A program made the position numbers and the translations under genes. Shown piece after piece: positions 16,871 through 26,198 of a stretch of 37,860 bases of DNA. The notes under the pieces are model-generated. The model searched no databases and was not told the origin of the DNA. It saw nothing but the letters and a program-made list of their open reading frames with translations. This stretch comes from Bacillota bacterium (lineage in GTDB: Bacteria; Bacillota; JADQBR01), in assembly GCA_016278515.1 (NCBI GenBank), contig JADQBR010000046.1, forward strand, positions 1-37,860. The letters are read 5' to 3'. Each line of letters opens with the position of its first letter. Position 1 is the stretch's first letter.

Positions 16871-17860
16871 ATGGAGATAAAGAGGCTGGCTAACGCGGCA
16901 TTATTTAAGAATACAGAGATAAAGTCCAGTCCAAGGATTTTAGTGGAACTGATAATTATTGCTGTCGTTTTTATTCTTTTGTCCTTTTTTTTAGGCAAGC
17001 CTAGAATGACAGATTTTATGATCTTTGGTATTGCAGTGCTTTCTTATGATCTTATTTACGGCTACATGGGGCATTTGACCATCGGACATATGCTGTATTT
17101 TGGTACGGGAACTTATAGTGCTACACTGTTCATGAAACTGGTAAGCCCCAATCCCCTTTTGGGAATTATTGCCGGTATACTGGCAGGTGCTTTGCTTGCA
17201 GCAATTGTGGGTAGTCTGGTTGTTCGCACTAAGGGTGCTACTTTTGCCCTCGTTAATATGGCCTTTAACTATGTGGGGTTTTTCCTGGTTGCCTATGCGT
17301 GGGCCGATGTAACCGGAGGCGAAGATGGGATGGCCAGTTTTACCGGTACTGTTGGACCGGTGAATCTTCAGCAGCATCCCCTTTGGTTCTATTTTGTTTT
17401 ATCGTGTTTGCTGCTCTCGTTTTTTTTACTTAAGAAAATCACTGCTTCTCCTTTTGGTGTAATGGTGAAAGCGATCAAGCACAACGAAACACGCATTAAG
17501 TTTTTAGGTTATAATGTACACTATTATAAGTTAGTCACCTTCGTTATTGCTTCTGCTTTGGCTGCTTTTGCCGGTACGCTGACGACAATAAATTATGGCT
17601 ATATTGCCCCTGATTACCTCAGCCCGCTGCGTAATGAAGAACTGATTTTTGCTAATTTAATTGGCGGTGCGGGTAATATTTACGGTGCGCTGCTGGGTGG
17701 GACATTGTATATGGTGATGAAGGATTATCTGTCAATCTATGTGGCGAGATGGGAACTGGTCTTGGGGATTCTGCTGGTGGTAATCTCTCTTAAATTTAGA
17801 ACCGGCCTGGTAGGCTTTCTTAAGAAACATATCCAGCTAAGATCTGGGAGCGGGAGGTGA
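16871..17860 (+). CDS. ABC transporter permease (LivM-like)
   Basis: Integral membrane permease, 329 aa with about 8-10 hydrophobic segments, of the LivM type. Visible family stretches: GYMGHLTIGHMLYFGTGTYSA in the N-terminal half, SLVVRTKGATFALVNMAF, and the cytoplasmic coupling-loop region KAIKHNETRIKFLGYNVHYY followed by ASALAAFAGTL. Near the C-terminus LIGGAGNIYGALLGG is typical. GAGGTGA before the ATG. Seven bases separate it from the LivH-like gene. LivM precedes LivH here, whereas E. coli has LivH first. Confidence 0.9.
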   Translation: MEIKRLANAALFKNTEIKSSPRILVELIIIAVVFILLSFFLGKPRMTDFMIFGIAVLSYDLIYGYMGHLTIGHMLYFGTGTYSATLFMKLVSPNPLLGIIAGILAGALLAAIVGSLVVRTKGATFALVNMAFNYVGFFLVAYAWADVTGGEDGMASFTGTVGPVNLQQHPLWFYFVLSCLLLSFFLLKKITASPFGVMVKAIKHNETRIKFLGYNVHYYKLVTFVIASALAAFAGTLTTINYGYIAPDYLSPLRNEELIFANLIGGAGNIYGALLGGTLYMVMKDYLSIYVARWELVLGILLVVISLKFRTGLVGFLKKHIQLRSGSGR

Positions 17861-17867
17861 CGACAAA

Positions 17868-18704
17868 ATGATTGAATCTATTATGTTTGGCTTGACCATT
17901 GGTGCAATTCTTTATTTAGTTTCAATTGGTTTTGCTATCACTTTCGGAACAATGAGAATTATAAACTTTGCGCATGGCAGTATCTATGCTCTATCTGTAT
18001 ACTTATTTATGATGGTACTTCCTTACGTGCAGAATTTTGTTTTAGCACTGGTGATCAGCGTAGTTTTAATCATCCCGCTTAGTTATCTCATTGAGAGATA
18101 CATTATTCGGCCGCTTTACGGTGACGCGGTGCACTATGCGCTCGTGGCCACCTACGGTGTTTTGTTTGCGACGACAGACCTGATTAAATGGATATGGGGA
18201 ACCAATCCAAAATTAATTTCAGTTCCGACTAAAGTAACGCTGCAAATATTTGATGTCGACTTTCCTTTATATCGTCTAATTATCATTATAGTTGCAATCG
18301 CTGTCTTTTTTGCTTTAAATTTATTCTTCAGAAAAACTATTGCCGGGAAGGTAATAGTGGCGGCATTGGATGACAGCACTGGAGTACGGTGTTTAGGGAT
18401 AGACCAATACAGATATTTTTCCTTGGTGTTTATTATCGGCAGCGTGCTTGCTGCTGTTGGCGGTATAATCTATAGTCCCATTGTTTCTGCCGAACCTTAT
18501 ATGGGATTCAAATTTGTCTTATTAGCGTTTGCAGTAACAATTGTTGGTGGCATGGGTAATCTTACCGGAGCATTTTATTCGGCCTTCGGCCTGGGTATGG
18601 TTATTGCCATGACAGCTAGGGTTTGGCCCCGCTTGTCCGAAATGATGGTTTTTGTGGTGATGGCGGCGGTGCTGCTGATAAGAAAAGAGAAGGACTTTTC
18701 TTGA
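17868..18704 (+). CDS. ABC transporter permease (LivH-like)
   Basis: Second permease, 278 aa, about eight membrane segments. Typical LivH features: GFAITFGTMRIINFAHGSIYAL near the start, RYIIRPLYGD, the coupling loop KVIVAALDDSTGVRCLGIDQYRY, and VIVGGMGNLTGAFYSAFGLG-like sequence (AVTIVGGMGNLTGAF) toward the end. Ribosome site GGGAGGTGA. With the LivM-like protein it forms the membrane channel. It ends 59 bp before the isomerase-like gene, probably in the same transcript. Confidence 0.9.
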   Translation: MIESIMFGLTIGAILYLVSIGFAITFGTMRIINFAHGSIYALSVYLFMMVLPYVQNFVLALVISVVLIIPLSYLIERYIIRPLYGDAVHYALVATYGVLFATTDLIKWIWGTNPKLISVPTKVTLQIFDVDFPLYRLIIIIVAIAVFFALNLFFRKTIAGKVIVAALDDSTGVRCLGIDQYRYFSLVFIIGSVLAAVGGIIYSPIVSAEPYMGFKFVLLAFAVTIVGGMGNLTGAFYSAFGLGMVIAMTARVWPRLSEMMVFVVMAAVLLIRKEKDFS

Positions 18705-18763
18705 GGAGTTTCTGACGGAGAGCTGACTATAGTGAAAATATGTAAATAAAGGGGTACTTTATT

Positions 18764-19705
18764 ATGCGTTGGCAGAGTATGTTTTCTCTTGGAATTATGC
18801 ACCCACAACTATTTCCGATCACTATTCAAGACGAAACAACCATACTGGACTCGCTACAGTTACTGATAGAAGATAAGTTTTTTGACACCTTCGAAGTCAC
18901 CTCTATCGGTAGTTCCAAGATCCGCAATGACGTTAAATCACTGCTAGAGCAAAACGGTATCAGAATAGTGTACAGCTGTGCGCCACCTATCCTTGGCAGC
19001 AAAATAAATCTAAATGCTTTAGACCCCGGGGAAAGAGCAGTAGGTGTTGAACGCATAATAAATTATTTGCAAGAAGCAATTTTCTTGGGAGCGGAAATAT
19101 TTACTGTACTTAGCGGCCCTTACCCCGGTGCGGACAAGAGCACTGAAGCGAAAGCTGCTCTGATTCAGTCTTTAAAAGAGATTTGTCGTTATGGGCAAGA
19201 TAACAGCAGCAAATTAACTATTACATTAGAGACATTTGACAGAAATATTGACAAGAAATGCTTAGTCGGGCCAACTTCGGAAGCCGTCAAAATTGCTGAA
19301 GAAATTCGCTTAGCCGGCTATAATAACTTTGGTCTTACTCTTGACCAAGGTCATTTGCCCTTGCTGGATGAAGAACCGGACTATGCTATTAACAAAGCTG
19401 TGCACTATTTACATCACATCCATCTCGGTAATTGTGTTAAATTAGACCGGGAACATCCTTTATACGGGGACCAACACCCTCGGTTTGGTTTAGAAGGCTG
19501 TCACCTTGTCGATTCTGATCTAGCAGCCTTTTTAGCAGTGTTAAAGGGCCAGGGATTTTTCCGGAAACCTGCCGATGGCAGTGTTAAACCGGTGTTAAGT
19601 TTTGAGGTCAAGCCTGGCTTAGGGGAAAGTTCTCTGCAAACTCTAGTGGAAACCAAAAATACATGGCTTAGAGCCTGGGAAGAATTTTGCCGCAACGATA
19701 ACTAA
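18764..19705 (+). CDS. TIM-barrel enzyme, xylose isomerase/AP endonuclease 2-like
   Basis: Predicted cytoplasmic TIM-barrel enzyme of the sugar phosphate isomerase/epimerase superfamily, 313 aa. Candidate metal ligands are the Glu in ITLETFD, Asp and His in TLDQGHLP, His in HHIHLGN, and the late Glu in LSFEVKPG. Family members isomerise or epimerise sugars and keto acids, and some act as dehydratases or hydrolases in catabolic clusters; the substrate cannot be read from sequence. The N-terminus (MRWQSMFSLGIMHPQLFP) looks complete, with a weak ribosome site AAGGGG. It is the last gene before a terminator and so probably belongs to the sigma-54-controlled transporter operon, suggesting it acts on the imported compound or an early product. 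Confidence 0.8.
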   Translation: MRWQSMFSLGIMHPQLFPITIQDETTILDSLQLLIEDKFFDTFEVTSIGSSKIRNDVKSLLEQNGIRIVYSCAPPILGSKINLNALDPGERAVGVERIINYLQEAIFLGAEIFTVLSGPYPGADKSTEAKAALIQSLKEICRYGQDNSSKLTITLETFDRNIDKKCLVGPTSEAVKIAEEIRLAGYNNFGLTLDQGHLPLLDEEPDYAINKAVHYLHHIHLGNCVKLDREHPLYGDQHPRFGLEGCHLVDSDLAAFLAVLKGQGFFRKPADGSVKPVLSFEVKPGLGESSLQTLVETKNTWLRAWEEFCRNDN

Positions 19706-19725
19706 AAGTGAAGATATGAATGTGC

Positions 19726-19755
19726 AGGGGGTTGTCTATCGAGACAGCCCCCTTT
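19726..19755 (+). terminator. Terminator of the ABC transporter operon
   Basis: AGGGGGTTGTCT, loop ATCG, AGACAGCCCCCT, then TTTGAG. A 12-bp stem with one G-U pair, 20 bp after the stop. Confidence 0.75.
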
Positions 19756-19778
19756 GAGATTTAAACCCCCTATGCAGT

Positions 19779-19829
19779 ACCTGCGTCTCTAAAAAACCGT
19801 GAAGGCAATTTGTAGAGGCAGGTTTTTTA
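19779..19829 (+). terminator. Second hairpin with T run before the activator gene
   Basis: ACCTGC-GT-CTCT pairs with AGAG-GCAGGT across a 23-nt loop, followed by TTTTTTATTTG. It is a terminator-like structure with a 2-nt bulge, either a back-up terminator or an attenuator for the activator gene. Confidence 0.5.
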
Positions 19830-19916
19830 TTTGTCTATATAGAAGTAGTACCAATAAATTTGATTAATTGGAACAGTTATGGGTTAGGACATTGGTTATT
19901 GATGGGGGGGAACGTA

Positions 19917-21986
19917 GTGCTGGTTAAAGACTTAATGAGTATTAACCCAATAATCTGCTGCGTGGAAGATAATTTTAGGGTGGTTTGTGATAAGCTGGAT
20001 GCAGTTGGTGCTAACTGTGCCATTGTGGTAGACGGGGATAGTAATGTGATCGGGCTGTTTAATGCTGAGATTTTGGTTAAGATGACAGCCGCGGGTATAT
20101 CGCCAAATTCTGAAATAGGTAATAGATTTAAAAAAACTCAAGTAATAAGCTGTGATCTACCGGTTGACAAGCTTTCTCTGGGAGATAATGATGTCCTGCC
20201 CGTGGTTGATAAGGACAGAACCCATGTGGGACTGCTTTACAAGAGTGATCTCTTAATAAATACCTCCAGTCACAGATGGGAAATGCTATATATTTCACTT
20301 AATACCGTTAACAATCCGGCGTTAATTCTAAACGAGAGCGGCAGCATAACCCTGATGAACAAGCCCATGAAGAACCTATTACAGCAGTCAATGACCAAGG
20401 CTTCCGGCAGGGATGATAGTACGGCCATTTTTCGTGATATATTGGCAGAAGTGCTAGGAAGCGGCAGTGCCAAGGTTGAGGATAATTTTCGCATAGACTT
20501 TCAGACCTACACGGTATATGCAAATCCCATTATACATCGAAGCGATGTGGCAGGGGTTGTCATAGTACTGGAAGAGAATCGCTCAGGCCATACCACCGAC
20601 ATGGAAGACGTGAGAAATTATGGAGATATCCTCAAAACTGTTTTCGATACGGCTGCTGAGGCTATTGCTGTAGTGGATGAGGAAGGCTATATAACGATGA
20701 TTAACCAATCGTATAGTGATTTCTTGGAAATGGATGCTGATCAAATTTTGGGTAAGCATGTAACCAAAGTGATTGAAAATACACGCCTGCATATCGTACT
20801 AAAAACCAAACAGCCGGAGCTTGCTCAAGTGCAAAGGATTAAGGGACACGATATAGTGTGTAACCGGATACCGATAATCAGGGGTAATAGATTAATCGGC
20901 GCGGTTTGTCAAATGCTTTTTCGTGATGTAACTGACTTGAAAGTAGTAACTGATCGAATTGTTCGCATGAAAGCCGAGTTAGATTATTATAAAAAGCAGT
21001 TGATACAGCACCAAAGTACGAAGTATACTGTTGAACACATTATTGGGGTCAGTGAGAAGGTAGTACAACTAAAAGAATTGGTGCTAAAAGTTGCTCGAAC
21101 ACAGTCAACTGTTCTAATTCGGGGCGAAAGTGGGACCGGAAAAGAATTATTTGCTCATGCTGTTCACAATGCAAGCCCTCGTGCTTCTAACCCGTTTATC
21201 AAAGTAAACTGTGCCGCTCTTCCCGACAACTTGTTGGAATCAGAATTATTTGGCTATAGGGAGGGTGCTTTTACGGGTGCTAAAAAAGGAGGTCAAACCG
21301 GCAAATTTGAACTGGCCCACGGGGGCACGATTTTTTTGGATGAAATCGGTGACATGCCGATTAGTATGCAGGTCAAGATACTGAGGGTACTTCAGGAGAA
21401 AGAAATACAACGACTGGCTGATAGTAAGGCCATTACTATTGATGTAAGGGTAATAGCAGCTACGAATAAAAATTTAGAAACATTAATTAGTGAGAGTAAG
21501 TTTAGAGAAGACCTATTTTACCGGCTAAATGTCGTTAATTTAGATATACCACCAATAAGAGAACGGACCGAAGATATGCCTGTTTTAGTAAACCATCTAT
21601 TAAGAAAACTAGCTAGCCAGTTAGGTTGCCCAGTGGCAAATGTGGATCGGTCTGCATTAGACATACTACTGAAGCATCCCTGGCCAGGTAATGTTCGCGA
21701 ACTAGAAAATGTATTAGAGCGAGCATTAAATATTTTGGATGGAGAAAACATACAAGTCAAACACCTCCCCTTATATTTATCCAATCAGGGAGTTACTGAA
21801 GGAAATATTAATGGATTAACTTCATTAAAAAGTGCTGTAGAGAGGACAGAGTGTGAGCAAATAACAAAAGCATTGGATAGAACTGATTGGGATTATCTTG
21901 AAGCGGCTAAGATACTTGGAATAAGCAAGTCAACAATTTACCAAAAGGCAGCCAAATATAGCATTGCAATTACTAGTGTAAAATAA
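19917..21986 (+). CDS. Sigma-54-dependent transcriptional activator: CBS pair, PAS, AAA+, Fis-type HTH
   Basis: Enhancer-binding protein that opens sigma-54 promoters with ATP. The GTG start at 19917 is chosen because GGGGGG lies 6 nt upstream and it gives [11 protein letters not shown], a usual CBS opening; the open frame extends 19 codons further up. Of 689 aa: two CBS motifs at about 2-115, a weak PAS-like region at about 120-225, a PAS domain at about 235-350 ([15 protein letters not shown]), a coiled linker, and the AAA+ domain at about 375-605. The AAA+ part has Walker A GESGTGKE (about 403), the sigma-54 contact loop GAFTGA (about 450) and Walker [12 protein letters not shown]. The Fis-type HTH is at about 640-689 ([15 protein letters not shown]). 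It lies between two operons that both have -24/-12 promoters and the same inverted repeat, so it is the obvious regulator of both. CBS domains usually sense adenine nucleotides; the PAS ligand is unknown. Confidence 0.95.
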   Translation: MLVKDLMSINPIICCVEDNFRVVCDKLDAVGANCAIVVDGDSNVIGLFNAEILVKMTAAGISPNSEIGNRFKKTQVISCDLPVDKLSLGDNDVLPVVDKDRTHVGLLYKSDLLINTSSHRWEMLYISLNTVNNPALILNESGSITLMNKPMKNLLQQSMTKASGRDDSTAIFRDILAEVLGSGSAKVEDNFRIDFQTYTVYANPIIHRSDVAGVVIVLEENRSGHTTDMEDVRNYGDILKTVFDTAAEAIAVVDEEGYITMINQSYSDFLEMDADQILGKHVTKVIENTRLHIVLKTKQPELAQVQRIKGHDIVCNRIPIIRGNRLIGAVCQMLFRDVTDLKVVTDRIVRMKAELDYYKKQLIQHQSTKYTVEHIIGVSEKVVQLKELVLKVARTQSTVLIRGESGTGKELFAHAVHNASPRASNPFIKVNCAALPDNLLESELFGYREGAFTGAKKGGQTGKFELAHGGTIFLDEIGDMPISMQVKILRVLQEKEIQRLADSKAITIDVRVIAATNKNLETLISESKFREDLFYRLNVVNLDIPPIRERTEDMPVLVNHLLRKLASQLGCPVANVDRSALDILLKHPWPGNVRELENVLERALNILDGENIQVKHLPLYLSNQGVTEGNINGLTSLKSAVERTECEQITKALDRTDWDYLEAAKILGISKSTIYQKAAKYSIAITSVK

Positions 21987-21994
21987 ACACACTC

Positions 21995-22041
21995 CGGAAA
22001 ATGTTTCCGAAATACAGGAAACGTTTCCGAAATTTCGGAAA
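21995..22041 (+). promoter_or_regulatory. Upstream activator sites (right operon)
   Basis: A cluster of inverted repeats: CGGAAA-ATG-TTTCCG (21995-22009), GGAAACGTTTCC (22017-22028) and the perfect 18-bp palindrome TTTCCGAAATTTCGGAAA (22024-22041). The first has the same 6-3-6 arrangement as the site before the left operon. The cluster is about 110-155 bp upstream of the -24 element. Confidence 0.8.
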
Positions 22042-22088
22042 ATTAGACATAGCACCTTCATCTATATGTTTTAAATAATATATCCTTC

Positions 22089-22128
22089 AGAGCTTTTCCA
22101 AGTATCAGGAAAAGCTCTTTTATTTTTC
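22089..22128 (+). terminator. Terminator of the activator gene
   Basis: AGAGCTTTTCC, 8-nt loop, GGAAAAGCTCT, then TTTTATTTTT. A perfect 11-bp stem, lying between the activator sites and the -24/-12 promoter. Confidence 0.85.
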
Positions 22129-22148
22129 CTGACTTTAATAGATTATAC

Positions 22149-22166
22149 TTGGCATTAGTATTGCAT
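22149..22166 (+). promoter_or_regulatory. Sigma-54 (-24/-12) promoter of the dehydrogenase operon
   Basis: TTGGCATTAGTATTGCAT: GG at 22151-22152, GC at 22163-22164, 10 bases between. Close to consensus. Transcription should start near 22176, giving a leader of about 95 nt. Confidence 0.8.
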
Positions 22167-22270
22167 ATTAAAAATAGGAAAATACCCTATATAAGAAAAT
22201 TTTAATATTTCAAAGGCAGCAATTTTAATTTTGTAAGTTAGAATTTATAAAAAAGAAAGGAGCTAGCTGT

Positions 22271-23794
22271 ATGAATGGAGAAACAAAGCGTTTAAAATAT
22301 TGCGTAAACGGAGAATGGAGGGTTTCTAAGACAGAGAAATATATGCCTGTAACAGATTCAAGTACCGGTAAGGTTGTCGCCGAAGCACCGTGTTGTACGG
22401 AGGAAGAAGTCAGTGTTGCCGTAGAAAGTGCAAAGGCGGTGTTTTCTCAATGGTCGAATACACCTGTATCTAAGCGGACAGAAATCATGTTTAAGTTTAA
22501 GCAGATACTGGATGAGCATTTAGAGGAATTAACATTACTTGTAGCTACAGAACTAGGCAAAAACTTAGATGAATCACGAGGAGACGTGTTAAAAGCGATT
22601 GAAGTTGTGGAACTTGCCAGTTCAACTCCGGTTTTAATGCAAGGGGATTCCTTGATGAATGTCTCAAACGGATATGACACTGTAATGTACAGGGAACCAA
22701 TCGGTGTTTTTGCCGGCATTGTCCCTTACAATTTCCCGGCAATGATACCATTTGGTTGGCTGATTCCTTTATGTATTACTACCGGTAATACATTTGTCCT
22801 AAAAGCTGCAAGTCTGACTCCCCAGACTTCCATGAGGATGTTAGAGCTTCTTTATCAAGCTGGTTTACCTGAAGGTGTAGTAAACTTAGTAACTTGTAGT
22901 CGTAAGGAAGCGGAACTATTATTAAAGCACCCAGATGTCAAGGGTATATCCTACGTTGGTTCTACATCAGTCGGCAAGCATATTTATACTACCGCTGCAG
23001 CCCATGGTAAAAGAGTGCAAGCGCTATGCGAAGCAAAAAACCATGGTTTGGTACTAAAGGATGCCAATTTGGAGTCGGCTGCACAAAGAATAATAAACTC
23101 TACGTTCGGCTGCGCTGGGCAGCGCTGCATGGCCTTGCCGGTAATATGTGTGGAAGAATCAGTAGCTGACGAGTTTGTATCGTATTTACTGAGGTATGCT
23201 AAAGAACTAAAGATTGGTCCTGCCTATGACCCATCTACCCAGTTAGGACCAGTAGTGTCGGCGGAACACAAAAAAAATGTTTCAGATTGGATTGTAAGGG
23301 GAATTGAGGAGGGAGCCCAGCTTATTTTAGATGGGAGAGAAACTGTTAAGGAAAAAGGTATGACAGAGGGTTTTTTTATCGGCCCAACCATTTTTGACCA
23401 TGTCAAACCAGGCATGAGCATTGGGGCGAAAGAAATTTTTGGGCCGGTAACCTGCATAAAAAGGGTTAAGGATTTTGAAGAAGGCCTAGAGGTAATGAAT
23501 GCCAATGAGTTTGCAAATGGATCGTGCATTTATACTGAAAACGGACATTATGCTCGGGAATTTGCATATAGGACTGATGCTGGAATGGTCGGAATTAATG
23601 TGGGGATACCTGTACCAATCTCAGCCTTTCCGTTCTCAGGGCACAAAAACTCATTTTTCGGGGATTTGCATGTGATGGGTAAGGATGGGATTGCGTTTTA
23701 CACCGAAGCGAAAGCAGTAACTTCTACATGGTTAACTACAGAGAAATTACAGAAAAAGGTAAGTACATGGGAGGGGACAATTTCCAGGGTCTAA
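22271..23794 (+). CDS. Aldehyde dehydrogenase, methylmalonate-semialdehyde dehydrogenase-like
   Basis: NAD-dependent aldehyde dehydrogenase superfamily enzyme, 507 aa, normal length. The nucleophile is Cys286 in GCAGQRCMALP. The segment CEAKNHGLVLKDAN corresponds to GAKNH of the CoA-acylating methylmalonate-semialdehyde dehydrogenases (MmsA/IolA), which turn (methyl)malonate semialdehyde into propionyl- or acetyl-CoA. Also seen: PYNFPAMIPFGWLIPLCITTGNTFVLKAA and GPVVSAEHKKNVSDWI, both as in MmsA. A C-terminal extension of about 20 residues is unusual. GAAAGGAG lies before the ATG. It is the first gene after the right sigma-54 promoter and precedes the molybdenum hydroxylase genes, so it may oxidise an aldehyde formed later in the same pathway. 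Substrate not provable here; family placement is good. Confidence 0.88.
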   Translation: MNGETKRLKYCVNGEWRVSKTEKYMPVTDSSTGKVVAEAPCCTEEEVSVAVESAKAVFSQWSNTPVSKRTEIMFKFKQILDEHLEELTLLVATELGKNLDESRGDVLKAIEVVELASSTPVLMQGDSLMNVSNGYDTVMYREPIGVFAGIVPYNFPAMIPFGWLIPLCITTGNTFVLKAASLTPQTSMRMLELLYQAGLPEGVVNLVTCSRKEAELLLKHPDVKGISYVGSTSVGKHIYTTAAAHGKRVQALCEAKNHGLVLKDANLESAAQRIINSTFGCAGQRCMALPVICVEESVADEFVSYLLRYAKELKIGPAYDPSTQLGPVVSAEHKKNVSDWIVRGIEEGAQLILDGRETVKEKGMTEGFFIGPTIFDHVKPGMSIGAKEIFGPVTCIKRVKDFEEGLEVMNANEFANGSCIYTENGHYAREFAYRTDAGMVGINVGIPVPISAFPFSGHKNSFFGDLHVMGKDGIAFYTEAKAVTSTWLTTEKLQKKVSTWEGTISRV

Positions 23795-23867
23795 CTAGTT
23801 GATTGACTAATGATTTAAGTTTCTGCGATTTAGAGGGTTAAAGCTTTATACAAAGGGAGGGAGAAAC

Positions 23868-26198
23868 TTGAAGAGCGGGTATCAAATTGTCGGGAAAAGG
23901 GTTAATAGGGTAGATGCATTAGCCAAGGCTCTAGGTAAAGCGAAGTTTACCTCCGATTTTAAGAGGCAGGATATGCTTATCGGCAAAGCGCTTTTTGCTA
24001 AATTTCCGCATGCTATTATCAAAGGTGTGGATACTGCAAAAGCGGAACAACTGGAAGGTGTGCAAGCTGTACTAACAGCAAAGGATTTGCCCGGTAGAAA
24101 TGGCTATGGCATCCTGGTCCCGGATAAGCCGGTAATTGCTGAGAAAAAAACCAAGTATGAGGGAGACGCGGTTGCATTGGTAGCAGCCGTCAGTGAAGAA
24201 ATTGCCAAAAAGGCGCTTGGGCTTATTGAAGTGGAATACGAGGTACTGCCGGCCTACGATGATCCGCGGCAGGCAATGAAGGATGATGCCATTCATATTC
24301 ATGAGGCACATCCGGCTGCCGACAAAGGAAATATCCTCACCACTGTAGCGCTGGACAGTGGGGATGTGGAAAAGGCTTTTCGCGAGGCGGATATTATTAT
24401 CGAAAACTCATATGAAACCCCCATGGTTGATCACGCCTACATGGAAACGGATGTATGCATGGCGGAGCCGGACCCCTTGACCGGGGGCTTAACTCTTTGC
24501 AGCCCGCAGCAGGCTGTTTATGCAACAAAAAGGTGCTTGGCGCCGGTATTTGGTATTCCGCAAAATAAAATTCGTACCTTCTGCCCCATAGTGGGTGGCG
24601 GATTTGGGGGGAAAGAAGATTCTGTTCTTGACGTCAGTGCCATGGCTGGAGTACTGGCTCTGAAAACAAAAAGACCGGTATATTTTGAACTTGACAGGGA
24701 AGAGGTTTTCCGCACCACGGGTAAACGCCATGCCACATATATCAAGCATAGAATGGCGGCGACAAAGGATGGCAAAATAACAGCTGTTGACGTGGAGACT
24801 ATTCTCGATAAAGGTGCATATACCTCGATGGGCGGGTTAAACAACCCCCTCATGGCGGTGACCCAGCGGACTGCTATGTATGCCGGTGGCACTTATTTTA
24901 TTCCCAATGCCCGAGCTAGATCGCATTCTGTATTTACTAACCACCCGTACTCCTGCGCGTTTAGAGGATTTGGCGCACCCCAAGCGATGTTTGCCGTTGA
25001 ATGCCAAATTGATGAACTGGCCAAGGCTTTAAATATGGATCCGATTGAGCTGCGATTAAAAAATATATTGAGGCATGGGGACAGAACTATTTTTGGCCAG
25101 GTAATGAAGGAAAATCGGGGGCTGGGCCTGGAAGAATGTATCACTAAAGTAAAAGGAAGAATGGACTGGGATAAGTCTCTGGATCAAGGTAATGGGCCAG
25201 TTAAAAAAGGCAAAGGGATCGCGGTGTTTATGTACGGAACGGGGATTCCTCTTCTTTTTGAAGGAGCTAGCTGTTACGTCAATCTGGAGTTGGATGGCAG
25301 TGTAAGTGTGGCTGTTGCAGCCACGGAAATGGGGCAGGGGATAGTTACCGCGCTAACTCAAACCGCTGCTGAGGCCTTAGGAGTGCGGTATGAGGATGTC
25401 AACGTAACTTATTCCGACACTGCTACAGCGCCGGACTGTGGACCTACGGTTGGTTCTAGGGCGGCGGTAGTTGTTGGCAACGCTGTCTTGGATGGTTGTA
25501 ATAAACTAAGAGAAAGAATGCTATCTGTGGCATCCAAAGAGTTCAAAAAGGATCCCAGGGATATGGATATTAAACAGGGCGAGGTTTTTATTGTTGGTAA
25601 GCCTGAAACTACAATGCCTTTAGCGGCTATAGTATCAAAAGCCTTTATCACTCAAGTTCCCCTTGCCGCAGTTGGTACTTGGTATCCGCCTCAACCTTCC
25701 TTCCGGGCGGAAGATGGTCAGGGGGAACCAATGCATGCGTACACATTTGGCGTACAGGCAGTGGAGGTAGAGGTGGATACGGAAACCGGTGAGCTGAGTG
25801 TTACCCGTTCTGTGTTGGCCTGCGACGTAGGCAAAGCGATCAATCCAAGTCTGGTAGAAGGGCAGATGGAAGGCGGCGCTGCCATGGGTATCGGCTGGGC
25901 TATTTTGGAAGAAGGCTTTATGAACAAAGGGGTAATGGAGAACGCGTCGTTTCACAATTTTCTTATTCCCACCATTAAGGATTTACCGGAGTTAGAGTCT
26001 ATTATTGTGGAGCACCCCAATGATCTTGGTCCTTACGGCGCCAAAGGAATAGGCGAACCACCTCTGATAGCTACCGCGCCGGCGATTCGAAACGCCGTTT
26101 GCAATGCTTTGGGAATTAGTATTAATACCATTCCTTTAACAGCTGTACGAATTTTGGCTGCTGTTAAAAACCAACAGGCAGTGGGAGGTGGAAACTAA
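23868..26198 (+). CDS. Molybdenum hydroxylase, large (molybdopterin) subunit, xanthine dehydrogenase family
   Basis: Catalytic subunit of a xanthine dehydrogenase/aldehyde oxidase family enzyme, 776 aa, which hydroxylates an N-heterocycle or aldehyde with oxygen from water. Seen: the N-terminal a/b hammerhead region (KALGKAKFTSDF to EVEYEVLPAYDD), Mo-cofactor contact motifs GGGFGGKED and AFRGFGAPQ, MGQGIVTALTQTAAEALGV, and the likely catalytic base Glu730 in KGIGEPPLIATAPAI. It lacks the Cys motif of aerobic CO dehydrogenase, so CO oxidation is excluded. Its start is TTG at 23868 (protein MKSGYQIVGKRVNR) after GGGAGGGAG. The stop overlaps the FAD subunit start by one base. Purine, nicotinate, other heterocycle and aldehyde substrates are possible. 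Confidence 0.92.
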   Translation: MKSGYQIVGKRVNRVDALAKALGKAKFTSDFKRQDMLIGKALFAKFPHAIIKGVDTAKAEQLEGVQAVLTAKDLPGRNGYGILVPDKPVIAEKKTKYEGDAVALVAAVSEEIAKKALGLIEVEYEVLPAYDDPRQAMKDDAIHIHEAHPAADKGNILTTVALDSGDVEKAFREADIIIENSYETPMVDHAYMETDVCMAEPDPLTGGLTLCSPQQAVYATKRCLAPVFGIPQNKIRTFCPIVGGGFGGKEDSVLDVSAMAGVLALKTKRPVYFELDREEVFRTTGKRHATYIKHRMAATKDGKITAVDVETILDKGAYTSMGGLNNPLMAVTQRTAMYAGGTYFIPNARARSHSVFTNHPYSCAFRGFGAPQAMFAVECQIDELAKALNMDPIELRLKNILRHGDRTIFGQVMKENRGLGLEECITKVKGRMDWDKSLDQGNGPVKKGKGIAVFMYGTGIPLLFEGASCYVNLELDGSVSVAVAATEMGQGIVTALTQTAAEALGVRYEDVNVTYSDTATAPDCGPTVGSRAAVVVGNAVLDGCNKLRERMLSVASKEFKKDPRDMDIKQGEVFIVGKPETTMPLAAIVSKAFITQVPLAAVGTWYPPQPSFRAEDGQGEPMHAYTFGVQAVEVEVDTETGELSVTRSVLACDVGKAINPSLVEGQMEGGAAMGIGWAILEEGFMNKGVMENASFHNFLIPTIKDLPELESIIVEHPNDLGPYGAKGIGEPPLIATAPAIRNAVCNALGISINTIPLTAVRILAAVKNQQAVGGGN

